From: Solwaraspora sp. WMMA2065
Lineage (GTDB): Bacteria; Actinomycetota; Actinomycetes; Mycobacteriales; Micromonosporaceae
Assembly: GCF_030345075.1 (NCBI RefSeq)
Contig: NZ_CP128361.1
Span: 4,278,001 to 4,342,000, forward strand
DNA length: 64,000 bases
Direction of reading: 5' to 3'
The translations under genes and the position numbers were made by a program. Positions 48,228-56,090 of the stretch are shown in pieces. The stretch's first letter is position 1. Each line of letters opens with the position of its first letter. The notes below the pieces were generated by a model that saw only the letters and a program-made list of their open reading frames with translations, had not been told where the DNA came from and did no database searches.

Positions 48228-48362
48228 CCACGCCGCAGGCGACCTGGCTAGCCCCCGGCTGTCGGCCGGGGCATCACAGTTGCGGGACAGCGCCGGGTTC
48301 GCACCGGCTTCGCTGCGGGGCGGTCGGTAGCACGGTAACCCACCGACGCCGCCGCAGCGTCA
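48228..48362 (-). ncRNA. Cobalamin (vitamin B12) riboswitch
   Basis: The leftward leader of btuF has the hallmark core in order: GAAGCCGGTGCGAACCCGGC (minus strand of 48292-48311), GCTGTCCCGCAACTGTGA just downstream, and the B12 box AGCCAGGTCGCCTGC (minus strand of 48235-48249). Outer stems are visible (CGCTGCGG with CCGCAGCG between 48311 and 48360). The element binds adenosylcobalamin or a related cobamide and turns down the importer genes when the vitamin is plentiful. Exact ends are approximate. Confidence 0.93.
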
Positions 48363-48371
48363 TCGCAGCAG

Positions 48372-48416
48372 CGCAGGGCTGCCGTCCGGTGATGTTCACC
48401 GCACGGCAGCCCTGCG
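48372..48416 (-). terminator. Two-part perfect hairpin terminating the carboxypeptidase gene
   Basis: Arms CGCAGGGCTGCCGT (48372-48385) and its exact complement (48403-48416) form 14 pairs. After a C/C mismatch an inner stem CGGTGA/TCACCG (48387-48392 with 48396-48401) closes a three-base TGT loop. It lies 32 bases past the stop of the carboxypeptidase gene and just upstream of the riboswitch, so it insulates the two units. Confidence 0.85.
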
Positions 48417-48447
48417 TGCCGTCAGTAGCCGGCAGCCCTGCCCGCCG

Positions 48448-50349
48448 TCAGGACCTGGTGATCCGGACGTCGTCGATGGCCGCCTCGACCAGGCTGGCGG
48501 TGGAGGCGTCCGCCGCCTCGACCAGGATCCGCACCGTCTGACCCGCGTACGGGGTCAGGTTGTAGCTGCCGGTCGACCAGGACCCGTACCGGTTGCTCCC
48601 CGCGCCGGACTGGTTCAACAGCGTCGTCGTGCCGCCACTGTGCACCACGCTGATCCGCAGGTAGTCGGCCGACGACGAGTTGTTCAGGTGGGCCAGGTAC
48701 CAGGCGAGCGACAGGGTGAGGGTGCCGCTCGACGGCAGCGTGATCGCCGGGGAGCGGGCGCTGGTGGCCCCGCTGTCGATGTCGTACGAGCCGGCCGAGG
48801 AGCCGGCCAGCCGCCCGGTGACCAGGCTGTTGCTGCCCTGGTAGGCGGTCAGCTGCAGGGCCCCGCCGGAGCTGGTGGCCTGCGCGACGCCGCGCTCCCA
48901 CTGCCCGGTGGTGGCGGTGTCGGTGCCGCTCGGGTCGGTCGTCCAGCCGGTCGCGGACTCGAAGTCGTCCGCCCAGACGGTGCTGCCCGGCGGGTCGACC
49001 GGACCGCCGCCGCAGTACTGCGACTCCTTGCCGATCACCCGGTACGGGCAGTCGGCGTACTCGCTGAACATCAGCACCGCTTCCCGGTTGCGGGCGGTCT
49101 GGGTGGGGATCACCTCGTCGGGCGGGTAGAAGCCGCCGCCGCTGGACGAGCCGGGGTACAGCTCGAAGGTGTACGCCCAGATGCCGTGCACGCCCCACAT
49201 CCAGTCGATGCTGCTGCCGTCGGTGATGTAGAGGTCGGACGACTGTTCCGGGGTGTAGCCGTTGGTCGCCGCCATCTGCGTACCGAGGGTGGCGAAGGTG
49301 TTGTACTGGTCGGTGGTCATCCCGGACGGGGTGTTGGCGGTGGTCCAGCCGAACGGCCAGAGCACCAGCTCCGAGTAGCTGTGGAAGTCGATGTTGGCCG
49401 TGATCTGCTGCTCACCGCCGACCACCCGGCTGTTGACGAAGTCGCGCAGCGCCTGCGTCTCCGGGGCGGAGAAGGCGTACGGGCCGCGGTAGGTCGACGA
49501 CGACGGGGAGCCGGAGGATCCGCCGCAGCAGCCCCACAGGTAGTCCCAGTTGCGGTTCAGGTCGGTGCCGACGGCAAACGAGCCGCTGTTGGGCTGGCGG
49601 TTCTTGCGCCAGGACCGGTACGAGCCGGTGGCGATGTCGTACTCACTGCCGTCCGGGTTGACGGTCGGCACGATCCAGATCTCGCGGGTGTTGACGATGT
49701 TGGTGATCCGCGAGTCGCTGCCGTAGCCGTCGGTGAACAGGTTCAGCAGGTAGATCGCCATCTCGACGGTGAGGTGCTCGCGGGCGTGCTGCTGTGAGTT
49801 GAACAGGATCTCCGGCTCGTCCTCGTCGGTGCCGACGTTGTCGGAGATCTTGACCGCCATCAGGTCGCGGCCCTCGTACGAGGTCCCGATGCTGATCTTC
49901 CGGGCGATGTTCGAGTGGCTGGAGACTACCTGGTTGACCACCGTGGTCAGCTCTGCGTAGTTGTGGTACGCCGAGTCGGACGGCGGGAAGTCCAACGTGG
50001 TGACGTCGCCGGACGCGTCGGTCCTGGTGGGTGCCCGGACCGCTTCGACCTCGAAGCCGAGCGCCTGGATCGCGCTGACCTCGGCCCGGGTCGCGGTGAT
50101 GTTGAGGATGCCATGCTCGATGTAGTCGATCGCGGCGCCGGTCCCGGCCACCGCGTCGCGGTCGGCGAAGGTGCGCGGCCCGAGGACCCGGTACGGGCCG
50201 GCGATCGACTCCCGGTCGACACCGCTGGGCTTGGGATCGGCCGAGACCGGGCCGGTCACGACGGCGAACAGGCCGACGACGGTCGCGACGGCCAGGACGG
50301 TGGTCCTGCGCCACGAGCCGGCGTTGGCAGTTGGTGCGCGGAATCGCAT
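48448..50349 (-). CDS. Secreted M14 zinc carboxypeptidase with C-terminal beta domain
   Basis: 633 residues. A signal peptide (residues about 14-37, ending PVSA) and a 70-residue propeptide-like segment precede a carboxypeptidase-A fold. Zinc ligands are in [14 protein letters not shown] (H-x2-E near residue 188) and [13 protein letters not shown]; the substrate-binding NRNWDYLWG and the general-base glutamate in [11 protein letters not shown] are intact. The last 150 residues after a Gly/Pro linker ([10 protein letters not shown]) form a separate beta-sandwich domain ([17 protein letters not shown] and [11 protein letters not shown]) like those that bind cell wall or carbohydrate. It should trim C-terminal residues from peptides outside the cell. 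ATG behind AGGAGG. Confidence 0.92.
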   Translation of the reverse strand: MRFRAPTANAGSWRRTTVLAVATVVGLFAVVTGPVSADPKPSGVDRESIAGPYRVLGPRTFADRDAVAGTGAAIDYIEHGILNITATRAEVSAIQALGFEVEAVRAPTRTDASGDVTTLDFPPSDSAYHNYAELTTVVNQVVSSHSNIARKISIGTSYEGRDLMAVKISDNVGTDEDEPEILFNSQQHAREHLTVEMAIYLLNLFTDGYGSDSRITNIVNTREIWIVPTVNPDGSEYDIATGSYRSWRKNRQPNSGSFAVGTDLNRNWDYLWGCCGGSSGSPSSSTYRGPYAFSAPETQALRDFVNSRVVGGEQQITANIDFHSYSELVLWPFGWTTANTPSGMTTDQYNTFATLGTQMAATNGYTPEQSSDLYITDGSSIDWMWGVHGIWAYTFELYPGSSSGGGFYPPDEVIPTQTARNREAVLMFSEYADCPYRVIGKESQYCGGGPVDPPGSTVWADDFESATGWTTDPSGTDTATTGQWERGVAQATSSGGALQLTAYQGSNSLVTGRLAGSSAGSYDIDSGATSARSPAITLPSSGTLTLSLAWYLAHLNNSSSADYLRISVVHSGGTTTLLNQSGAGSNRYGSWSTGSYNLTPYAGQTVRILVEAADASTASLVEAAIDDVRITRS

Positions 50350-50714
50350 ATAGACCTCCTGGGGGTGGGGAGGACTCCGCTGGTGAGCACAACTGCACCA
50401 CCTGTCACATGGTCATATCAATATCTTTCGCGATCATTTCCATGCCAAGCTGATCATCACACGGCATCGATACTTCTCGTACCGGACACCGTGCGGGGAG
50501 GGACAGCCCTGTCCGTGGCAGATCTCAGCCACTACGGACTCCTCGATCCACTGCGCCGCGCGTACCACGCGGACGCCGCCACCCGCGACCGACGGCGCGC
50601 CCTCCGCTCAAGATCATGTGAGCGCCATGGACGTCTCCTGGCGCTTGTGAGGTCCATAGCGCTCACATGATCTTGGATCTCGCCTGCGCGTCGGAGACGT
50701 GCCGGGTAAACCGG
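50350..50714. other. 365-base intergenic region with a long palindrome
   Basis: No gene. It lies between the leftward carboxypeptidase and the rightward phosphotransferase. AT-rich patches around 50410-50450 suit the carboxypeptidase promoter. The 24 bp palindrome at 50609-50675 fills its right part. Confidence 0.6.
50609..50675. repeat. 24 bp inverted repeat (one mismatch) upstream of the phosphotransferase gene
   Basis: Arms 50609-50632 and 50652-50675 pair over 24 positions with a single C/A mismatch; the outer 17 bp (CAAGATCATGTGAGCGC) are perfect. The loop is 19 bases. An in-frame ATG at 50667 falls inside the right arm, so translation from it would be buried in structure. It may be a palindromic interspersed element or a bidirectional terminator. 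Confidence 0.85.
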
Positions 50715-51506
50715 ATGACGCTGTCTGCCGGCCGCCCGATGATGGCCAACGTGGCGCAGGTCGAGGTCGTCGTCGCCCATCACGAGCGCGCGACCCTGCG
50801 CGTCGGCGACGTGTTCCTGAAAATCGATGCCGATCAGACACGCACCGACGTCGAGGTCGAGGCGATGGCGAGAGCACCGGTGCCGACTCCGCAGGTGCTG
50901 TGGCGTAGACCGCCCGTACTCGCGCTTGCTGCCGTTGCCGGGACGGCGCTCGGCCGGCTTGGCGAGCCGTCGGCGGCGTCGGCGGCGGCCTGGACAGCGA
51001 CGGGTGCCGCCGTACGGATGCTGCACGACGCGCCGCTGCCACCGTGGCCCGGTCGCAGTCCCGACGAGTTGGCTTCGCAACTCGACGGCGAGTGCAGGTG
51101 GCTCATCGCGAACAGAGTGCTCCCCGCCGACCTCGTCATGCGCAACCGCCGGATCGCCGGGGCCGCGTTGCGGCCGTGGACACCGGTCTTCACGCACGGC
51201 GACCTGCAGATCGCCCACGTCTTCGTCGACGGTGATGAGGTCACCGGCATGCTCGACTGGTCCGAGGCAGGCCGAGGTGACGCCCTGTTCGACCTCGCCA
51301 CCCTGACACTCGGGCACCGGGAGCGCCTTGGTGACGTCCTCGCCGGCTACGGCACCGCCGTCGACCTCGACGTGATCGGCGCGTGGTGGTCGCTACGCAG
51401 CCTGTTGGCGATCCGTTGGCTGGTCGAGCACGGCTTCGACCCGGCCTCGCCGGGCTGCGAGATCGACGTGCTGAGATCCGCGGGGACCCCGCTGACCGGC
51501 CAATGA
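50715..51506 (+). CDS. Aminoglycoside phosphotransferase (APH)-fold protein
   Basis: 263 residues from the ATG at 50715; an earlier in-frame ATG at 50667 lies inside a palindrome and adds non-family residues. It has the APH catalytic loop THGDLQIAHVFVD near residue 160, with the aspartate of H-G-D, and the metal-binding LDWSEAGRGDALFDLA. The usual N after H-G-D-x4 is replaced by H, a variant I believe recurs in actinobacterial members. The N-terminal kinase lobe is short and lacks a clear nucleotide loop. It is probably a small-molecule kinase; there is no evidence for antibiotic resistance. Confidence 0.75.
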   Translation: MTLSAGRPMMANVAQVEVVVAHHERATLRVGDVFLKIDADQTRTDVEVEAMARAPVPTPQVLWRRPPVLALAAVAGTALGRLGEPSAASAAAWTATGAAVRMLHDAPLPPWPGRSPDELASQLDGECRWLIANRVLPADLVMRNRRIAGAALRPWTPVFTHGDLQIAHVFVDGDEVTGMLDWSEAGRGDALFDLATLTLGHRERLGDVLAGYGTAVDLDVIGAWWSLRSLLAIRWLVEHGFDPASPGCEIDVLRSAGTPLTGQ

Positions 51507-51540
51507 CCGACCGGATCGGTGAACTGTAGGGTCGGGCACC

Positions 51541-52005
51541 GTGGCGGGTCTCAGGTGGCGGGTACGGTTGGCGGGCGTGACCGCCGCCGCCGGGTTCCTC
51601 GCCGTGGCACTCGGCATCCGGGTGCTGGCCGGTGGGAACGGCGTGCTGGACAGTTCCGGCGCGCTGCAGCAGTACTCCGGCACCGCCCTGTACGCATCGA
51701 TGGTCCATGCCGGCGTGTTCGTCCTGGCACCGGGTGCCGGGCCGATCGCGGCCGGGGCGGGTGCCGTCGCCTTCTGCTGGCTCGTCGAGTTCCTGCAGCT
51801 GACCGGCGTACCGGCGGAGCTGTCCGAGCGCAGTCTGCTGGCACGGCTGGTCCTCGGTGTCCATTTCGACCCCACCGACCTGGCCTGGTACGTGGTGGGC
51901 GTACTGCCGTTGGTGCTGCTGCACGCGGGCGTCGACCGTTGGCGACTGTGCCACCGGGACCGGCAGCCGGCTGGCGCCGGTGCCGGTCGCGGGCGTGGCC
52001 GGTGA
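51541..52005 (+). CDS. DUF2809 membrane protein
   Basis: 154 residues from a GTG. Four membrane helices are visible (about 9-30, 45-68, 76-92 and 113-135). The conserved blocks SGTALYASMVHAGVFVLAP, WLVEFLQLTGVP and HFDPTDLAWYVVGV match the DUF2809 family, whose function is unknown. The tail is Gly/Ala/Arg-rich. It follows the phosphotransferase after 34 bases and may be read with it. It converges on the GntR gene with one base between the stops. Confidence 0.8.
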   Translation: MAGLRWRVRLAGVTAAAGFLAVALGIRVLAGGNGVLDSSGALQQYSGTALYASMVHAGVFVLAPGAGPIAAGAGAVAFCWLVEFLQLTGVPAELSERSLLARLVLGVHFDPTDLAWYVVGVLPLVLLHAGVDRWRLCHRDRQPAGAGAGRGRGR

Positions 52006-52006
52006 G

Positions 52007-52372
52007 TCACGGTGTGGCCGGGCGGCCCAGGGCCGCCTGGACGATCCGGATCGCCTCGGCGGGGTCGATGCCGCTCCGGGCGATGATCGTCGCGTAGTCG
52101 CGGGCGGCGCGGTGGGCCTGTTCGAGGGCCTGGTCGCCGGCGGCTGTGACGAACGAGCCGGCCCGCCCACGGGTCTCGATCAGCCCGGCCTCCTCCAGCT
52201 CCCGGTACGCCCGACCGACGGTGTTCACGGCCAGGCCGAGGTCGGCGGCGAGCCGGCGGACCGTCGGCAGCCGGGTGCCGACGGCCAGCGACCGGTCCTG
52301 GATCTGCCGGGCGAGCTGGGCCCGCAGCTGCTCGTACGGCGGCGTCGGCGAGGCGGCGTCGATGACGATCAT
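52007..52372 (-). CDS. GntR-family regulator, YtrA type
   Basis: 121 residues: a winged helix-turn-helix (PYEQLRAQLARQIQDRSLAVGTRLP, split at the hinge before LAADLGLAVNTVGRAYREL) followed by a very short C-terminal helical region, as in the YtrA subfamily that usually governs membrane or ABC transporter genes. Its ATG overlaps the stop of the upstream membrane protein gene, so the two form one operon. The likely operator is the inverted repeat upstream of that operon (53173-53210). Confidence 0.88.
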   Translation of the reverse strand: MIVIDAASPTPPYEQLRAQLARQIQDRSLAVGTRLPTVRRLAADLGLAVNTVGRAYRELEEAGLIETRGRAGSFVTAAGDQALEQAHRAARDYATIIARSGIDPAEAIRIVQAALGRPATP

Positions 52373-53148
52373 CGGACGATCATGGCCTGCCGTGCGGTCG
52401 CCCCGACAGCCGTGGTCCGGGTCTGGACCAGACCGAACGCGACGACACCGGCCACGACGAGTCCGATAGCGACCGCGTTCCACCAGCCCAGCGACTCCCC
52501 GTACAGGAAGATGGCCGGCAGCATCCAGACCAGGCTGGGGGTGACGAGGGCGCGGGCGTCCTCGACCCGCATGACGACGTCCGCCGTGAGCGACGCCTCG
52601 TCCTCGGCGACGGCCGGGCTGGTCAGCACCTGACGCAGCTGCATGACCATGCCGGCACCGGCACCGGCGAGCCCGATCAGCACGACGGCGGCCCCGGCCC
52701 GCAGCACCGGGTCGGAAACCGGCAGTACGCTCACCGCGAGCACCAGCGCGCCGGTGTAGGCGGCGACCGTGAAGACGGCGTACGGCCGGCCGAGCACCGC
52801 CGGCCAGCCGAACCCGACCGGATGGGCCACCCGCCGGGGCAGTTGCGCGCCGGCCCGCCGGTCGACGCGGCGGACCCATTGACGGAGCAGCCACTGCGCC
52901 GCCAGCATGCCGACCACCAGCGCGGTGAGCACCAGCAACGGCAGCCAGGAGTACGCCGTGTCGGTGGCCCGGCCCGTCGCGTGGGTGAGTGCCGCGCCGA
53001 TCAGGAACCCGGCCAGCAGGATGTCGCCGACGAGCTTGGCCCGCCGTCGCACGGCCAGCCGGGTCGCCAGCAGCGGCGTCGGCTCGGCCTCGGTCAGACC
53101 GTGCCGGTCCAGCCACTGCCTGGTCTCGCTGTGCTCTGTCTGGCGCAT
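52369..53148 (-). CDS. Multi-pass membrane protein co-transcribed with the GntR regulator
   Basis: 259 residues from the ATG at 53146-53148, eight bases after GGAGG. Six or so membrane helices in pairs: about residues 35-55, 64-84, 108-135, 141-160 and 205-250. I do not recognise the family. Its link to a YtrA-type regulator is the usual arrangement for small transport or envelope-stress systems, but no ATPase gene is present. The C-terminus overlaps the regulator start by four bases. Confidence 0.7.
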   Translation of the reverse strand: MRQTEHSETRQWLDRHGLTEAEPTPLLATRLAVRRRAKLVGDILLAGFLIGAALTHATGRATDTAYSWLPLLVLTALVVGMLAAQWLLRQWVRRVDRRAGAQLPRRVAHPVGFGWPAVLGRPYAVFTVAAYTGALVLAVSVLPVSDPVLRAGAAVVLIGLAGAGAGMVMQLRQVLTSPAVAEDEASLTADVVMRVEDARALVTPSLVWMLPAIFLYGESLGWWNAVAIGLVVAGVVAFGLVQTRTTAVGATARQAMIVR

Positions 53149-53172
53149 CGCCACCACCTCCATAGTCGCAAG

Positions 53173-53210
53173 CTTTGTCTCACAACCATGAGTCATAACA
53201 TGCGACAAAG
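53173..53210. promoter_or_regulatory. Inverted repeat CTTTGTC...GACAAAG upstream of the GntR/membrane operon
   Basis: CTTTGTC (53173-53179) and GACAAAG (53204-53210) are exact complements separated by 24 bases, 25 bases upstream of the membrane protein start. The interval also contains ATGAGTCAT. The position is right for autoregulation by the YtrA-type regulator of the same operon. Confidence 0.4.
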
Positions 53211-53303
53211 TCAAGTCAGTCAGGGGTTGACCTCGACCCCGCCCTGCGACTGGAACCCAGGGGAGGGGAGGAAACCCCTCACAGCCCTGAAACACAACCG
53301 CTG

Positions 53304-53317
53304 GTATTACGTAGTAC
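53304..53317. promoter_or_regulatory. Palindrome GTATTACGTAGTAC upstream of vapB
   Basis: A 14 bp palindrome with one mismatched pair (GTAxTACGTAxTAC), 18 bases upstream of the vapB start. AbrB-type antitoxins bind such sites to repress their own operon. Confidence 0.45.
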
Positions 53318-53334
53318 AAGTAAGTGGAGGCACG

Positions 53335-53574
53335 GTGAAGCTGAACAGCAAGGGTCAGGTGACCATCCCTGCGTCGCTGCGCGCCAAACACGGCCTGCAT
53401 GAAGGCGACGAGATCGAGGTTGTCGAGGAGGGCGGCGCGCTGCGGATCGTGCGGGTCGACGGCGCCCCCTCCAGAGGACAACGGCTTGTGCGGCATCTAC
53501 GCGGGCAGGGCGCCGCACGCGAGACGGAGGGCATGACCACGGACCAGCTCATGGAGTTGCTCCGTGGCGAGTGA
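53335..53574 (+). CDS. vapB: AbrB/VapB-type antitoxin
   Basis: 79 residues from the GTG at 53335, five bases after GGAGG. The N-terminal 45 residues are a swapped-hairpin AbrB/MazE DNA-binding domain (KLNSKGQVTIPASLRAKHGL, then EGDEIEVVEEGGALRIVR). The C-terminal 30 residues (ending TDQLMELLRGE) would bind a PIN-domain toxin. The vapC reading frame starts at a GTG overlapping this stop codon by 11 bases, the normal layout, but the toxin is broken. The antitoxin is thus an orphan. Confidence 0.88.
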   Translation: MKLNSKGQVTIPASLRAKHGLHEGDEIEVVEEGGALRIVRVDGAPSRGQRLVRHLRGQGAARETEGMTTDQLMELLRGE

Positions 53575-53790
53575 ACGGCTTCGCGCGGTGCCCCAGAGGC
53601 ATTCGGACGGGACCGTCACCCTGGTCGACTCCAACGTCCTGCTCGACATCCTCACCGAGGATCCGACGCGGTCAACTGCCCCACCCTGCGGGTTTCCTGG
53701 CAGGGAAGGCATATGTCAAGTACCGCAGCTACTTCCCCAGGCTGGCGTGGTCACCGCTGACGGGCCCGTCAGTGGCCGAGGTCTGCGGCG
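53564..53790 (+). pseudogene. vapC: Broken vapC (PIN-domain toxin)
   Basis: The GTG at 53564 opens a frame whose start is a normal PIN N-terminus (TLVDSNVLLDILTED, holding the first catalytic Asp). Directly after this the frame changes. About 30 bases later another frame reads PAGFLAGKAYVKYR, the characteristic middle of VapC (AGKAF/Y-x-x-Y/R). The stretch between them, some 40 residues in intact proteins with the second and third acidic residues, is missing. The rest of the gene is not recognisable. I infer a deletion plus frameshift that removed ribonuclease activity. Confidence 0.75.
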
Positions 53791-53819
53791 CCCAAGCCTT
53801 CCCACGGGCCAGCCACGAT

Positions 53820-53857
53820 GGCATCATGAGATCGTCATGTGTCGATCTCATGATGCC
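53820..53857. repeat. 15 bp perfect palindrome with 8-base loop
   Basis: Arms GGCATCATGAGATCG (53820-53834) and its exact complement (53843-53857), loop TCATGTGT. It lies between the vapC remnant and the small secreted protein gene, upstream of the latter by 48 bases. It could be a transcript end or a palindromic element. Confidence 0.85.
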
Positions 53858-53904
53858 TGGAGACACGCGGAAGATCGACGAGTGCCCCGCCTATGGGAGG
53901 ATGT

Positions 53905-54162
53905 ATGCGAAGACTGACCACACTGCTGGTGGCGTTCATGATCGCCATGGCCGGCATGTTCGCGACCACCGCCGCCCCAGCCTCGGCGGACTACCCGGAC
54001 CCGCCGGGCGGCACCCTGCGTAACGTCTACAGCAGCCTGAGCTTCTGTCAGTCGTACGGCAACTACGGGGTCCAGAACGACCTGTGGAGCTCGTACCTCT
54101 GCCAGTACCGCGCGTACGGCAACCCGCCCAACGTCCTCTACTTCTTCTGGACCTTCGACTAG
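53905..54162 (+). CDS. Small secreted protein
   Basis: 85 residues from the ATG at 53905, just behind GGGAGG. A signal peptide spans residues 1-27 (RRLTTLLVAFMIAMAGMFATT, cleaved after APASA). The mature part is about 57 residues, aromatic-rich with two cysteines (FCQSYGN and YLCQYRAY) that could form one disulfide, and ends in FFWTFD. I do not recognise the family. The strong signal peptide and ribosome site support a real gene. A small hairpin (GGTGG/CCACC, 54165-54188) follows the stop. Confidence 0.78.
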   Translation: MRRLTTLLVAFMIAMAGMFATTAAPASADYPDPPGGTLRNVYSSLSFCQSYGNYGVQNDLWSSYLCQYRAYGNPPNVLYFFWTFD

Positions 54163-54228
54163 CAGGTGGCTCCTGGGGAGGCTCCACCGTGGGGCTACGG
54201 TCTGCTCCCAGCAACGCCCTCACCCACG

Positions 54229-55053
54229 TCAACCGGGCGTGCGAGACGGGGGCCGGCGAGCGGGGTCGAAGACGCGGGCCATCATCAGGGCGGCCCGGCG
54301 CCGACTCACGAATCGGCTCACGAGCACGCCGAGCCGGTTGCCACCGCCGTCAACGACGATCGGGCCCGGATCCCGGAGCTCAAGGTGGCGCAGCGCGGTC
54401 GCGACGACGTCCTCTGCAGCCCGCACCTTCCCTGCGGTCAGCACCGCCGCGTCCGGACCCATCCCGGCCGTGAAATCGGTGCCGGTGGCTCCGGGGGCGA
54501 CAGCGAACACCGTCAGGCCGGTGCCTCGCAGCTCCGTCCATAGTGATTCAGTGAAGCTGAGCATGAACGCCTTGGCGGCACTGTAGACGGCCATCCGGGG
54601 AGTCGGGAAGTACGCGGACACGCTGGCGAGGTTGATGATGAAGCCGTTGCCGGCACCCGTCAGCTGCGGCATGAAGGCCGCTGTCAGCGCGACCGGTGCC
54701 ATCACGTCAACGGCGACCTCGGCGGTCGACTGACTCGGATCCACATCGGCAAACAGGGCGAAAGAGCCGATCGCGGCACTGTTTATCAGGCTTGTCACCT
54801 CGACGCCCCGGTCGGCGACCACTCGGCGGATCTCGGTCGGCGCAGCGGGACTGGACAGGTCCGCGGGGACGACCTCGATTCGTACATCAGCAGTGCGGCG
54901 CAGCTCGTCCGCGATCGACGCCAACCGGTCGGCGCGCCGCGCGACCAGCACGAGGTTCGCGCCGCGTACGGCCAGCGCCCTGGCGAAGGCGGCACCGATT
55001 CCGGAGCTCGCCCCGGTGAGCAGAACGGTCTGTGAGCGGTAGTCGACAGGCAT
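54229..55053 (-). CDS. Short-chain dehydrogenase/reductase
   Basis: 274 residues from the ATG at 55051-55053. The NAD(P)-binding TGASSGIG is near residue 12, the catalytic Ser in LASVSAYFP and Tyr/Lys in YSAAK near residue 157. The NNAG motif is NSAA. A basic residue after the first beta strand (ARRADR) favours NADP(H). The C-terminal 45 residues (VSRFVSRRRAALMMARVF on) are basic and match the SDR group related to DltE or fatty-acid/steroid reductases. Substrate unknown. It is downstream of a LysR gene on the same strand. Confidence 0.85.
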   Translation of the reverse strand: MPVDYRSQTVLLTGASSGIGAAFARALAVRGANLVLVARRADRLASIADELRRTADVRIEVVPADLSSPAAPTEIRRVVADRGVEVTSLINSAAIGSFALFADVDPSQSTAEVAVDVMAPVALTAAFMPQLTGAGNGFIINLASVSAYFPTPRMAVYSAAKAFMLSFTESLWTELRGTGLTVFAVAPGATGTDFTAGMGPDAAVLTAGKVRAAEDVVATALRHLELRDPGPIVVDGGGNRLGVLVSRFVSRRRAALMMARVFDPARRPPSRTPG

Positions 55054-55142
55054 ACGACCAGCCAACGTCCTGCCTGCGGCCGTGTCCAAGACCTGTTTCG
55101 CACCCCGTCATGCAACAGGCGCATGACGATCGGGACCCAGGG

Positions 55143-56027
55143 TCAGCCAACGAGGTGCCGCTCAGCAGAGCGGACGAACTCCGCGACCAACGGGTTGGCG
55201 TCCCCGGCGCGGGTGACCACGGCGACCTGGCAGGGCTCGACCTCGTGAATGGCAACGGTGACCAGGTCCGGACGTAGGCTGAACCGCCGGTCATTGGCCG
55301 GGACGACGGCGATGGCGCTGCCGTCGGCGATGGCTTCGAGCTTGTCGTCGTAGGTGTCGGCCAGCGTGGGACCGAGCTGGGCGGGACTGCCGTCCGGGCG
55401 GGGCTCCAGCCGCCAGAAGCCGGTCCAGTCGGCGCCCATGCCGGTGCAGCCGACCAGCGGCTCCGCGGCGATGTCCGCGGCGGTCACCGACTCCTTGCCG
55501 GCCAGCCGGTGCGCGGCGGGCACGACCAGGACCCGGGGTTCGTCGTAGAGGACCGCCACGTCGAGGTCGTCGGCCGGAACCGGCAGCGGCGTACGGATGA
55601 CCAGGGCGTCGGCCTGCCGGCGCAGCAGTGCGTCGGCATCCCGGGTGTCGAGGTGGCGGGTGCGGACGTGGGCGTCGGGAAACCGGTGGCGCAGGTCGCG
55701 TACGGCGGGGGTGACGATCAGATCATCGACGTACCCGATGGTGATGGTGCGCTCCGGTGCCGCCGCCCGCGCGGCGAGCACCGCCTGTCCGGCACCGTGC
55801 AGTAGCTGCTCGGCGCGGGGCAGGAACGCCGAACCGGCGGCGGTGAGCCGGCTGCCCTGGCTGGTGCGTTCCAGCAGGCGTACGCCGAGAGCGTCCTCCA
55901 GCCGCTGGATCTGTCGGCTCAGCGACGGCTGCGCGACCCGGAGCTGCTCCGCGGCGCGCGCGAAGTTCAGCTGCTCGGCGACCACGGTGAAGTACCGGAC
56001 CAGCCGCAGGTCCAGATCCGGAAGCAT
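55143..56027 (-). CDS. LysR-family transcriptional regulator
   Basis: 294 residues. An N-terminal winged helix-turn-helix (LNFARAAEQLRVAQPSLSRQ, then RLEDALGVRLLERT) and a periplasmic-binding-like effector domain from about residue 90 (TITIGYVDDLIVTP) are complete. LysR regulators respond to small metabolites. The usual divergent target is missing; the SDR gene 89 bases downstream on the same strand is the most likely partner. Confidence 0.9.
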   Translation of the reverse strand: MLPDLDLRLVRYFTVVAEQLNFARAAEQLRVAQPSLSRQIQRLEDALGVRLLERTSQGSRLTAAGSAFLPRAEQLLHGAGQAVLAARAAAPERTITIGYVDDLIVTPAVRDLRHRFPDAHVRTRHLDTRDADALLRRQADALVIRTPLPVPADDLDVAVLYDEPRVLVVPAAHRLAGKESVTAADIAAEPLVGCTGMGADWTGFWRLEPRPDGSPAQLGPTLADTYDDKLEAIADGSAIAVVPANDRRFSLRPDLVTVAIHEVEPCQVAVVTRAGDANPLVAEFVRSAERHLVG

Positions 56028-56090
56028 GCCAACAGCCTAGTCGTCATGCAGTTCCTGCATAGCGACGTGCGCAGCAGGTCGGTGGAGCGC

